Source: Flammula alnicola (Eukaryota > Basidiomycota > Agaricomycetes > Agaricales > Strophariaceae). Taken from it: a stretch of DNA of 64,000 nt. The notes beneath the pieces were generated by a model. That model did not search any database. It saw only the letters and a list, made by a program, of their open reading frames with translations, and was not told the DNA's origin. The first letter of the stretch is position 1. Every line of letters begins with the position of its first letter. A program made the position numbers and the translations under genes. Below, in pieces: positions 1 through 11,262 of the stretch. Location: contig JADNRV010000004.1 in assembly GCA_015499995.1 (NCBI GenBank), positions 558,001-622,000 on the forward strand. The letters run 5' to 3'.

Positions 1-2389
1 GCTGACCTGTGACTGACTGTGGAACTCTGTGGAACCAGACCAACCGCAGTTATGGTGTACGAGAAAGGGCCCCTCTCCTTCGTTTGACTTGGAAGTTCAG
101 GTCGTTTTGGCTTTGAGTGGCCTCGGCTTGCTAAAAAAAGCGTCGCGGCTGCCACCCAAGCTCCTACCTGCTGTGTGTTGTTCACGAGATTCGAACATCA
201 CAATCTATCTATCGCTTCGCCACCGCCGCCGACTCACACTATGCTCATCACGAACGCGATGGCTGGCATGGAAGGGAAAACCCGTGGCTTCTCGCACCAT
301 CTTCTCTGGGTGATGGTTGTTTTCCCCTTCAATAGCATATGGTGTTACTAGCTAACGAAGCACTACATGTACGACAGGCCCTTCGGTTTTTTTTGATGAT
401 GACGCCTTCGCCTACTGCTGCCAGTGATACACTATCTACCATGACGGTGCACCTCTTGAGCTTTTTCTGGCTTGGGGGTCATATGAGCTTCCTCCGGTTG
501 TTCTGGTTCTGATGCCGGCCTGGCCGCGCTTCAAGCATGGATACTGATCTCTCGTCTGTCCTTCTGTCAGTTCAGTCAGCTGCAACTTGTCTCAGCAGTC
601 AGAAAGCCGAGTACGGTATAACTGATGGTCACGACGATCGACAACCCTGCACCGCTGAAGCACATTATGAGGTGCGCCCACACGACACTGCTGTCCCGGT
701 TTTGAACAAGTCGGCTCGCCCAGTTTCTTACAGGATTTGGGGTGCTCCGACGAAAAGCTACTTGCGGACGAACGGACGGAGGATGCCATTTTATTTTTTC
801 CTCCCCGTCTTGTGGCGGCTCCATAGGACAGGACAGAAGAAGCTGTTCCCAAAAATAAAAGAAGAAAAAAGATATGCAACCACGATGATACACACCCTTG
901 TTAAGCATGCCATGCACCTGCCGAGGGGTCTTCGACGACTGGGAAAGTGCTAGAAAAAGCACACGAGCAGTATAACTCCTGGCAGGCCGAGTTAGGAGAG
1001 TAAATTACTCATAGGACAGGGTCCCTTGCGGAGACACCGTCGATTACTGTCAGACTCGTCTCGGCAGTAACGGATCGATCTATTGCGCCTCGCTGTATGT
1101 ATTCTGTCTGCACTGCTCCCTCTTCTTTTTGTCACCTACGCCACAGGCTTCTGGCTCCCCTCTAGCCCAAAACACCTGAGGTTGGCCGCGTGTTACCCAA
1201 GCGGTAATTGCCTCTCCTTTCCAAGTTTGATGTCAAGATGGCTCAGTCCGTCGGTGGCTGAATTTGAAGTTTGAAAGACGGTCTCAAGGTTCGGCGGACG
1301 GGGAAGGGAAAGGAGGGTGCGTATATTAATAAAAATATTCTCCCATTAGCAATGCATCATGGTTCCAGTCTCGCATGCAGAGGCGAGTGGGATCCGGCGG
1401 CAGGAGAGGCGCTTCTTTCCTGATCAGCCATCACAAGCGTCGCGCACCTCCCACAGTGTCGGAGAACAACGCACGGGTGGGATGGCAGGTGAACGGCAGA
1501 ATTTTTTTAAACGACGCGTAGGAGAAGAAGCATGCGAGTATCACATTCGCATGAGAAAAAAAATATAATATCCTCAGTTCGGGGGTGAGATAGGCAACGG
1601 ATTAATGACTCAAGTACCTAGGCGTGTGTTAGCGATCAACCTTGCGTACCGAGTAGAATGTAAATATATAAAAATGCAGCGGAGAGATTCAATTAAAAGA
1701 GGGCGGGGGTAATGAAATGGTGGCTGGGAAGTGGCAGATGGAATGTGGGATTTGTCGGGGCGTGAAAGGCAGAACAATGGGATGATGGGCAGTGGATGAC
1801 TCGTGCCTTGTAAAAGCTAGTTAAGCTCTCACGGAATATATGTTGGACGAGTCACGGCGTAGAGGAGTTTCGCATCAATGCGCCTCTGGATGAAAAAGGG
1901 AAGGGTCTGGGCGCGCGGGAGGGGCGAGAGAGGGATGTGATCAGCTGCGAGAGTCAGTTGTGATTCTAGAAAGTAGGGCGACAACGCAAGTGGTAAAGGT
2001 CTATATATGGAAAAAGTTCACCAGTTTCTCGGGCAAATACACCCATTATTGGACAAACCGCTTCTCTCCGTGCGACTGCGACTGCCCCTCTTCCCTCACT
2101 CCCTCCCCTCTCTCCGCAGACGGTTGACACAACCCAGAGCGTCTGCACGCCCGCCTTTGAGGCATACCGAGAACTACGGGGGTTCTAATGGGATAGGCAG
2201 TGGTGTCGCTTGGCAGTCACAGATGAGAGTGACTGCGTAGTTGACAGATGTTTGCAGGGTTCTTTGTTTGCTGATGTATCGACCCTGAGATCTCGATGTG
2301 AATAGCAGATCTGGAAAGCCCCGATTCGGGACCTGGCGCTTTTTATAAGTAGGATGGGAGCAGCGAGAGACCTTACCGCCCGACTCTCC
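1..2389. other. No recognisable gene; upstream region of the Ecl1-type gene
   Basis: Only short open frames occur here, on both strands, and none gives a protein I recognise or joins through good splice sites into a longer one. The region has several A/T-rich patches (for example near 1325 and 1665) and a TATA-like TTTTATAAGT at about 2341-2350, roughly 40 bp before the start codon of the next gene. It probably holds that gene's promoter and 5' leader, and possibly the edge of a gene outside the window. Confidence 0.5.
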
Positions 2390-3440
2390 ATGGACTGCGA
2401 TATCGACTGGTGTTTGACTTGCGAAAAACGCGTTGTATGTCAGGCTTTATTTCTCTCCTACTCATCGTGCTCACCGTTCTCTAGGAGGGCTCGTCCCCTT
2501 ACTGCTCTGAAGAGTGCCAGAACCGTGCTGGTCCCTCTCTAGAGCCACAATTTTATTACCAACAGTCTGAACAATACTCGTCCAACTACGACGACGACGA
2601 CGACGATCTGGACGACGACGATGTCATCTTCCATTCCATAGATGCCTCCTCCGCTCAGCATAGCTCGCGGTGGCTGGGAAACGACCAAGCAGGTATATCT
2701 GCTTGGGCCGCCGAAATCCCTGCTGGTGCTTCAGCAGGCGACTCGTCCTCTCCAAACGACGACAGCTCGTCTTTTCACTCGCCCTCCACCCCCCATTTTC
2801 GTCCACCGCCTCCAAATCTCATCACACCCCACCGTCGCGCCGTTCCTCCCTCACTCTCCATGACCACACCCCCCTCGGCTCCTCAACCACCTTCCTCCCC
2901 ATGGTCACCCCCAAGCGCCAGCAATCGACAACCTCAATCGTACTCTCTGGTTACGCCAGCATGGGTCAGACGTCCCTGCGCACAGCAGCGACGGAATCCT
3001 CTCTCGCCACTCCAGCCTCCTCCCACCCAGTGCCCATCATATCTACAAGCCGGAAGCCCTCCATGCTCGAAGGCATGTATTCCCACGTCCGCTCCTGGGT
3101 CTCTCCATCCCCAGCCCTCGTTTCTACCAAGCAGCGAACCCCACTCCCCGTCCTCTCCCTGGATCCTCCAACAAAATCCACCTCCCAGCTCACTCGCAGC
3201 AGCAACTTGCTGCCCGTGACCGTCATCTCTTCGCCCCACTTGTCGCATGGTTTTCCAGATCAGTCCGCGGTCTGCTGGATGGCAGGCACAGTCCTCATTG
3301 ACCAGACGGCAGCGAAGCTTCCCAGCTTTTATGAGCAGCCGTCGAGGGGTCGCACACTTAACAGCCCGTCTCCTTTCCGCCACGACGACCACCCGTCGTT
3401 TAGAACGCGAGGCCGCAAAGCTTCCCGTGCGGCTGCATGA
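2390..3440 (+). CDS. Ecl1-type zinc-binding protein (lifespan regulatory factor family)
   Basis: The first exon (2390-2434) encodes MDCDIDWCLTCEKRV. A 50-bp intron (2435-2484, GTATGT...CTCTAG) joins it to EGSSPYCSEECQNR, which gives the short C-x2-C ... YC-x3-C signature of the Ecl1/2/3 family of small fungal proteins linked in fission yeast to chronological lifespan and stress or starvation responses. After the zinc motif comes an acidic run (coded by GAC repeats at 2588-2625), then a long Ser/Pro-rich tail with blocks such as SLRTAATESS and YSHVRSWVSPSP and a basic end, RGRKASRAAA. The acidic and early Pro-rich part is in one frame and the C-terminal part in another. The switch near 2897-2959 needs either a 56-bp intron with a poor donor (2904-2959) or one missing base in the C run at 2897-2900. 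The N-terminal motif is the firm part; the exact tail is not. Confidence 0.7.
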
Positions 3441-6400
3441 CGACCCCACGCCCCTCGTCTTTGCTTCATTTTCTACTCTATATGTACTCCCACAGCTCCC
3501 CTCATAGATCTCTCTGCCTTTCGTCTCTGCACCATCTCTATTTCATGATCTGGATCCTGGACGGCACTTGACACACCACATGCTCAGAAACGACCCTTCG
3601 ACCAAAAGTCACACAATCGGCCCTTCCCTTCGATTCGTTAGCGCTTGCCGCAGCACTCCCATTATATTCTCATCCAGACTACACTTCCTGGTCTGTCCGC
3701 CTCTGTTTTTGTTTTCTTGCATTATCCCTAGCATTGCATATTTTCTTCTTGCTCTCTTGTTGCATTTTAAAATACCCCACTCCTCCGTCGGCTTTTCACA
3801 AGCCTCTCTAAAAAAAACTCAGTAAAAAACCTACACGAACACGCTCCTATACACATGCGTGCCCTCACTCGCACACTCACTTATTCTTGCTCTCTCATCG
3901 CATTGCACCTCTAGACAGCACTCATACTTCTTGTACGTTCCCTAACTACATCCATTGTACTACTATATTCGCAATTTAGCCATTGGCAATATTCTCATCT
4001 CTATTGAATTGACCTGTCAGAAAACGACGCATCAGATATCAAAGACTTGACAAAGAAGGACATGGACTCCCAGCAACTTGCCAATAATACTACGGACTTG
4101 GAAATTTTTTTTGTATTCAAGTGAGAGAGTGCTCTTACTCGTCTTTACCTAAAAATGACCAAGTTCCTGTTCACATGCCCGTCTTTCTATACCAACCAGT
4201 CGCAGAGTTCGCAGCAATCAAATATAAACTTGTCCCCCCAAGTACGCTCCCTCTTCATTCAAGAACCGCCGCCTGAATCTTCTTCGAAGATTGAATTTGC
4301 GAAGACAACAACAGCGCGAAACAGTGCGAAACAATGAGGGTTCTCGATGGTCCGATTCTTCGCCTCCCCGAATGCTGCCATTGCATCAAAATCTGGATTG
4401 AATGGCCAGAGACTGCGCGCAGATACGCACCGCAACCGGCCGTCCACCGCGTGGATTGACGTGGACTACTAGTACTAATCCATCCCGCCGTCCCGATATC
4501 TGGGACAGAATCTCGACTCCACCCATTGAGAGTGATAGATAAACTGGGTGCTTATTCTGTCAAGAACGCAGATCTACCGTATAGCTCCAATGGCTGCGTG
4601 TAAAGAGAAGGACCCCAGGTCCATGTTCGGGCACCCATTATTTTCCAGCTGAACCCTTCCCGAAGCTTTTCGAACGTGCCACGCACGAGCCAGACCCACA
4701 GATCCATCAGCAGCCCACATCATCCTCCCCAACCCACTGACCTTCTGCATGATGATCCTGTCCGCTGTCCTAATTGGCGTCCTTCTCCGATTCACTCGCG
4801 CATTCTCTTTGGGGACTCGACACATACTGTGGACGAATGACCCAACCTCGTTCAAAGCATGTCGCCATGCGTACCGCTATGGCACCGTGCCATATATACT
4901 GTGACCCACCCACAGTCCACTGGCTCCGTCGATAAACTCGGGCTCGCTCAAGGGCTCGGCCAAAGGCATATAGTGCGCATCAAACTGCCACCACCCACCG
5001 CTACCAAATAGGCATCGTGAAACGGGGAACGTGGCTCGCGCTCGCGCCTGCTACAATAGGCTTTCCGCTTGTATTATACATGCCTCCAAGCTCCGTGGCT
5101 GAGCCTATGCAGCCAAATACGGCCGAATTCGCGGGAGCGAGCTGGCGAACAAACGCCAACGCCAACGCTAATCCCATGATGGGCGGTCGGATGCGCCAAA
5201 TGTCAGTACCCCAATCTTTTGCGCGATTTACATACAGGATGCCGACACATCTGTCAATTTGTGCTCAAATACCAACGTAAGCTGTCGGGACTGGGGACCA
5301 CGGTGTAATCTTGTCTCTACAGTATCTTTCAGCTTAATTAATCGTGCCTTTGCTTTTTAAACGGTCCTATGGTGGACCTCACTTTCACTGGGGGTAGCCC
5401 AAGGAACTCCACCTCTTGTATTACATCAACCACGGAGGTATCATGCATTCAAGGAATATATGCATGTCCATCACCAGTGAGCATGTCAACGACACTCTAC
5501 ATATGGTTATTACTAAACGACCAACAGCATTGGCTTATCGTCTTCGAATTTCTCGGCAGCATTGTCTAATGCAAGCCTAAAGTTCATTACGAGGACGAAT
5601 GCTAGCTCAGCAATCCATCAAATGACGTCGACTGCGTTGCTTGAAAAGCAATTCAAAGCACCTTCCATTCCATGATCCATCTCGCAGACTCGCCCTGTGG
5701 AACTTGACAAGCAGCCAATCCGATAGCAACAAAGGCCGCCGCTTCCGCATCGAGCAGAACCGGCACCCGCCCACTGATCAGTCGTACGTACTGCATATAC
5801 TTACTTTGGAACTATATCCTCTCCTAGTTATGTCCGTACTTTTAGGGAAATGAACTCGTGACACCCTCTTTACTCCTTCCAGGCGCATCGCGCAGACGCA
5901 GAAAATAAAATTAAGATCGAACGGACAACAAGACAGCTTTATCAGGCGGCAGGATGCCGCGATGTCGACTCCTGCAAAATCGAAACAGGCCGCGTCGGGG
6001 GGATGACCCACTCGGATAATGCGCTCTGCCCACCTGTCTGTCCTGAGGACACCTTACCCCTGGCAAGTCAGGGGTCGGCTTACGATTGCCGTCCCTCTGT
6101 CCTGCGTCCTGTCCTGTCTTGCGTGGACTCCAGCCGTCCGTCTTTCATCACGCGAGACCGTTGGAATTTGGCATCGTCCGGGACTTCAGGCTATTCCTCG
6201 TTTGGACACCAATTTCTTCCGATGTCGGATGGCCTGCATTTCGCACCCAAATTCGGTCGTCGTCGTCGCGCCGCCCCCGAAACGGGTCAATGCGCAGGCA
6301 GGCGTTCCACGGCGTTCAGCTGAAACGGAACCAACGAATAAATGGAGTCAGCTGGATGCATATGTATTGGAAATCATCACTGGGCTTTCGGCGCTCTGTT

Positions 6401-8149
6401 TGGGCTCTGCTCCTCTGCAAGATCCGCGTCGTCCTGATAGTCAGCCGAGGTGCTTATTTGTGGTGTATTTGAATTGCGTGGGGCAAAGCGCTTCACGACT
6501 AAATTACACTACCATCGTCGATTCACCTCGTCAGGACATTAGGAGTCAGTCTACGCGTCAATATTTCAATTTCGAACGCCATCAAACTTTTCCTTTATGT
6601 TTAGTGAGCGGCCAACTCTTTCGTCTCGCCCGCCTTCCCTAGCCTTCCCTCGCCCACGGTGTTGAGTCAGCAGCATCTCTGATTCCCTCTAAACAGTATG
6701 TTCCATGCACATACGATAGAAGTGAAGTCACAGGGCCTGTACAGCTGTGTATTATCGGGAAGGACTTGTCATTTGTTTTACGCTTGCCTGCGTAACCTCT
6801 ATTCATCCTGCCGCTTATCGACCGTCTTGAGGGTAGATACATAGATTGAAGATACCGATTCTTTCACGATCAGGCCTTCAGGGACCTTCGGAAGTATTGT
6901 GGCGCGGTTAAAAGTACGCATCACTCAGCGCGCCCAAATAAACATCCCGGAACACGAGGCGACTCAGACCTTGCCCCAGACGCGCCCCTGTACGTAATAA
7001 CCCCAGTCTATGCTTCGTATTCGCGGTTAACAAGATAACTCTGCTCACTATTCCAACACTATTCACTCTCGTCGGCAAATATCATTTCATGGTCACGATC
7101 AGATGGCGGGACGCTGTTTCGGATAAAGGATCCATGGAGAAACGGGAGCGCCAGTGATCTCGATTTCCTTTTTGTCTTCATTCACCTTGGAGAGTCTGTT
7201 CAAACCAATTGTTGGGGCACCTCTGTCAATTAAAAGCCAGAAGCTCACCACCAGTAACCAAGGTTAGTTGGACTTTGTGGCGTCCTGTGCGACATCGGGT
7301 TTCTCTGGGAATCGCAATGCTGACTGGATGGTATTTTTGTAAGAAGGTACTGGCCAAATAACAACATACTTCAAGCAACTAATAGAGTTTCGCGTAGCTG
7401 GATAGTGGAAAGCTTGATTCGCCGAAAGTCCTGTCTAATTCACCGGAGTCAATATTGGGGATATGACTGTCTCTGCAATCTCTGATCAGAAAGATACGTG
7501 TGAAAAACAAGCTATAAGACGTTAGACTCTTGAATAACCCAGCAGTCAGAAAGCGAGCAACGATCGTAATGTCCAACTCACCATTGGCATGATTACTCGC
7601 ATTGGGTGGTTACATCACAGGTCTGGTGTCTGCAAAGAAAAGGAATGGCTGACCCAGCAGTAATTTGTAAGATCACAATTTCCACACGTGGATCCGGCCA
7701 GTGAATTGCGCGTCTTCGCGCAAGGATGAGAGAGAAAACGGAAAGCGTAACCCCGAGTTTTGAGTAATGATGTCAACCAAGGTTTGGTACCTATATCTTT
7801 CGGGAGACAGATTCAATAGCAGCGATACATATATATCAAGAAGTTTCGATTTGATAGCTAACATGGCGCTGGTGACCTAGAACAGCTTTAGCTCCGCAGT
7901 AATGGTGTGACTCGGCGACTAGGCATACCACAACAATGAAGAAAAGACGCAATAGCAAAAGATGAACAGCAAACACACGACCATACACAACACAGCCCCG
8001 TATTCGGCGGTGGTGAATACATACACTAGAATAACTCTTCATTTTGTTGGTGACAACTACTAAACCTCGGGAAATCATCACTGGGGCGGTTGGAACCTTC
8101 ATATGTTTATCAGCAAACAGAACTGCACCGGTCATAAAAGCAATGGAAC
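3441..8149. other. Gene-poor stretch of 4.7 kb
   Basis: The first part (about 3440-4000) is C/T-rich and is probably the 3' untranslated region of the Ecl1-type gene. The rest contains only short frames. The longest, 6019-6642 (+), is listed separately with low confidence. A short repeat of GCCAAC/GCTAAT triplet pairs lies near 5155-5170. I found no tRNA-like cloverleaf, transposase or reverse-transcriptase motif, and no chain of frames with conserved residues that could be spliced. Part of it could be a long untranslated region, a non-coding transcript or decayed sequence. Confidence 0.5.
6019..6642 (+). CDS. Hypothetical open frame of 207 codons, doubtful
   Basis: This is the longest frame in the gene-poor stretch and starts with ATG. 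I do not recognise the product. It has a weakly hydrophobic segment near residues 23-40 and no conserved motif. Two other frames of 106 and 128 codons overlap it on the same strand, which suggests that low stop density, not selection, keeps it open. No introns are needed, which is unusual beside the intron-rich neighbours. Treat it as a candidate only. Confidence 0.15.
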   Translation: MRSAHLSVLRTPYPWQVRGRLTIAVPLSCVLSCLAWTPAVRLSSRETVGIWHRPGLQAIPRLDTNFFRCRMACISHPNSVVVVAPPPKRVNAQAGVPRRSAETEPTNKWSQLDAYVLEIITGLSALCLGSAPLQDPRRPDSQPRCLFVVYLNCVGQSASRLNYTTIVDSPRQDIRSQSTRQYFNFERHQTFPLCLVSGQLFRLARLP

Positions 8150-8845
8150 TCACCCAGGCGGAGGACCAGCAAAGCCAGGAGGCGGGAATGGCATGCCTGG
8201 GGGGAAACCAGGAGGCCTGAAGCCAGGAGGGGGTCCTGCCATACCCGGAGGAGCGAAAGGCATAGGAGGCCGAGCTAAAGATGGGGGTCCCACTATTTCA
8301 ACACCATCAAAACGTCAGACAAGCCATATGATCGAGCTTCAAAACAAAGGCGTACTTGGGGGCATCATTCCCATTCCACGCCCAGCAGGCATACCACGGC
8401 CAGGACCAACAGGCAACTGGTTTAATGAAACGGGAGGTTATTTTCTCCATTTCGAGAACTTCTTGAGCACTCACAACATTTTTTTTATCCTCATCAACTA
8501 CCGGCGGGGGACCTTCGACGCTTATGCTGACCACAGTTTCTCCTCGAAGAATTACGAGTCCAAGGGAGCGCTTCATCTCTTGCTCAGGTGCTGTCTCCTC
8601 TCCGACCTTTTTCTTGGGTCGTACTCTTCTAAATTCTTCGCAATCTGCAAGAACCAAATTCATATGCCGGTCAAATGCCAGCATTTGGCCTGTCAGAGCG
8701 CGACCATCGTTAATCGTAACTTTCAGTCTCCAGTTGATGAGACTGAGCATCTTTCCGCCCTTCGATTTAGGAGGAGGCTATGATCATAAGGAATAGATCG
8801 TGTTTATCAGCACAGAGAATCGCAAGAGATCGCCTTGCTTACCAT
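8150..8845 (-). CDS. Small nuclear ribonucleoprotein SmB (Sm core protein of the spliceosome)
   Basis: Four exons join into about 169 residues: the ATG alone (8845-8843), then 8777-8475, 8416-8356 and 8292-8150, with introns of 65, 58 and 63 bp. The protein begins MPPPKSKGGKMLSLINWRLK, followed by an Sm fold: Sm1 around GRALTGQMLAFDRHMNLVL and Sm2 around LGLVILRGETVVSISVEGPP. The tail is rich in Gly, Met and Pro (LPVGPGRGMPAGRGMGMMPP, then several PPG[MF] units), as in SmB/B' proteins. SmB sits in the heptameric ring on U1, U2, U4 and U5 snRNAs in the nucleus. The length is shorter than human SmB but usual for fungi. The stop lies inside GGGTGAGTTCC, which is also a perfect donor, so an alternative C-terminus is possible. 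It is divergent to the nitronate monooxygenase gene. Confidence 0.92.
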
Positions 8846-9179
8846 GATGGGCGACGCGTTGCAAAACGTTGAAAGCGCGAGGGCAAGGCTTTCTCAATTT
8901 TCAGCAAACAACCACACACAACTTTGCACACTTCGAACTCATTCTTGCGCACGGCCACATTCATTAGACTGCAACCACCGGAGACTTTTCTTTGTTCAAT
9001 TTCATGTGAACTCCGAGTTTTTGAACCAATTGTGCGATGACTGAGTCAGCTTTCAACGCCTTCGGTTTCATGTGCTATGTATTCCCGGCTCCCGCCGTTC
9101 GGATCTTTCAATGATTTTATTTAAACTGTAGCCGTTCGTCCCCAAGTCTTCTGCTTCCATAACTAACAGCATCGAAGAA
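8846..9179. promoter_or_regulatory. Divergent promoter between SmB and nitronate monooxygenase
   Basis: These 334 bp separate two start codons that point away from each other, so both genes must take their promoters from here. The sequence includes the palindromic TGACTCA-like ATGACTGAGTCAGC near 9036-9049, which resembles an AP-1/Gcn4 half-site pair. That role is inferred from sequence only. Confidence 0.55.
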
Positions 9180-10569
9180 ATGACTCGTATTGAAACTTCA
9201 TTCACTAAATTGCTGGGTGAGTGCTCTTTTTGCACCCAAATAGCATTATGATATACTAAAGTTGACCTCAGGTGTCAAATCTCCCATAGTATCTGGACCG
9301 ATGGCGGGTGCAAGTGGAGGTATAATACCCAATGCACACATATCCGTTACCTTTGTATAACAAAGATTCCTGTTAGGTGCCCTTGCTGCAGAAGTCACGC
9401 TCGGCGGCGGATTTGGTTTCCTTGCTGCAGGTTCGTGTCAACTTACCAGTTTAATCCACTGAATCTTCGAGATTGAGTCATTTTAAAGGCTATGGCTCGC
9501 CGGAGACTCTGAAGAAGGAGATAGCTATCGCTCGCGACCTTTTGCATTCTGATCCACACTCCACTCTTCCAATTGGTGTGGGTTTTCTCTGTTGGCAACT
9601 TGAAAAGTCCCCTTCCAATGCCAAAGAGTACCTTTCCGTAGCTCTGGAGAGCCGTGTCCAGGCTGTTTGGTTCTCATTTGGAAACGAGATCGGACATTGG
9701 GTGAAATATGTTCGTGATCATGGTCCTCGAGCAGGCAGTAAAGATGCTGTCAAAGTATTCGTGCAAATATCAACCGTTCCAGAAGCGATTTTGGCCTTGA
9801 CTGAATGGAAAGCTGATGTCATAGTTGCACAAGGTTCGGAACTTGCTCGAAACAATGGTTTTGAACCCTAATTAACTTTTCGCGTTCACAAGGGAACGAA
9901 GCCGGTGGCCATGGCCTCAGCTCCAGCCTCCCCCTTTTGACACTCTTCCCGCTATTGGCCAATTTAGTCTCTGAATCCAATGGTCCACCTCTGCTTGCAG
10001 CAGGAGGCTTGGCCACTGGCTCACAGGTGGCATCTCTTCTCACCCTCGGAGCTTCTGGCGTAGTCTTGGGAACACGATTTCTCCTTTCCCCAGAAAGCCA
10101 GTATTCGGATGCACAGCGTCGTGCCCTCCTTGACGCCGACTCTACCCAGTCCGTACGCACGATGGCGTTTGACCACGCCAGGAATACCCTGGGCTGGCCG
10201 CAAGGTATCGATGGAAGGGGTTTGAGAAACGGTAAGAAATTATCCGTACAGCTTACGACAAAGCAAGTTCATTCTATCTCTTGATAATTATAGCTACCGT
10301 CGATGACTACGAAAGAGGAGAAGATATGAATGTAATACGGCAAAAGTTCGCAGAAGGCATTCGAACGGGGGATAGCAACCGAATTCTCGTTTGGGGGGGT
10401 TCAGGAGTGGGATTAATGACCCAGATCAAACCAGCCAAGGTCAGCTTCATTCATCTTTACGACATTCCTCAGGCTGGCTTCATATTACTTCTAGGAAATT
10501 GTGAAAGAACTTCACGAAGAATGTCTTCACCGCATAAAACACACAGCTGCGCTTCTCGTCAAGTTATAG
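9180..10569 (+). CDS. Nitronate monooxygenase (2-nitropropane dioxygenase family, FMN-dependent)
   Basis: The spliced protein starts MTRIETSFTKLLG and continues VKSPIVSGPMAGASGG-ALAAEVTLGGGFGFLAAGYG, the FMN-binding N-terminus of a TIM-barrel flavoprotein. The central part ends VIVAQG. A 65-bp intron follows, and the next exon opens NEAGGHG, giving the family signature with the catalytic histidine. Then come LLAAGGLATGSQVASLLTLG and GVVLGTRFLL, the phosphate-binding part of the barrel. The last exon ends RIKHTAALLVKL before the stop at 10567-10569. At least six introns of usual size are needed, several of them splitting glycine codons. The enzyme oxidises alkyl nitronates such as propionate 3-nitronate to aldehyde and nitrite, and is a detoxification enzyme in fungi. 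It is probably cytosolic, since no signal peptide is seen. It is divergent to SmB and convergent with pyruvate carboxylase. Confidence 0.88.
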
Positions 10570-11262
10570 TCATTGAACTTGGTGTCATGCAATTTTACAT
10601 AACACTATCATACAGGTAACTTATGCGACCTGACTTTTCCGATATAAGTCCCTGCTACTCATATGATTTCTCTCGCAGAACTCCCAATTCAATCCATTAA
10701 TTCCCAGCCTTCGAAGGCCGCGGTGACTTCGAGGAATCGGTTTTGTTCCCGAACACGGAGAGTATCCGGGTCCAATTTGCTGTAATTACAAAACGATTAA
10801 TTTTCGGAACCCGTAAATGAACATGCAATTCTACCTTTTATCTGGGTGCATCTACGGTTTGCGCGCAGAAACAAATCTATTTATCACGGGAGATCTAGAT
10901 ATTCGTTTACAGTATTTTACTCGACTGTAAGCTGTCCATGTCAACCGTGTCAACGTGTTTGACCGTTCTCGATATCGAGAGATATCGAGGCATTGTCATA
11001 TCAAGAGTATCATGGCATGGATTGGTTTGAAGGCTTATGTATGTAGGTTACACAGACTGGATCGGGCTCGTCGATGCAGTGTGGTGATCCCAGTAATTAC
11101 ATTTCCTTCCGTCGCCCTCCGCAGAGTTAAGAAACTGAAGCCTTAGTGTTATTTATTATGAGTCGTAATGATGCCCATAAGCCATATCTATACAATTTGA
11201 TTTTGAATCTACGTAGACGAAACAAGTGCGGCGTTCAACATTCCATTCCTTTTGGTATTATA
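10570..11262. other. Convergent intergenic region
   Basis: This stretch lies between the stop codons of the nitronate monooxygenase (+) and pyruvate carboxylase (-) genes and should hold both 3' untranslated regions. It contains a perfect 12-bp palindrome CTCGATATCGAG at 10968-10979, followed at once by a partial repeat AGATATCGAG. Short frames within it have no recognisable product. Confidence 0.5.
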
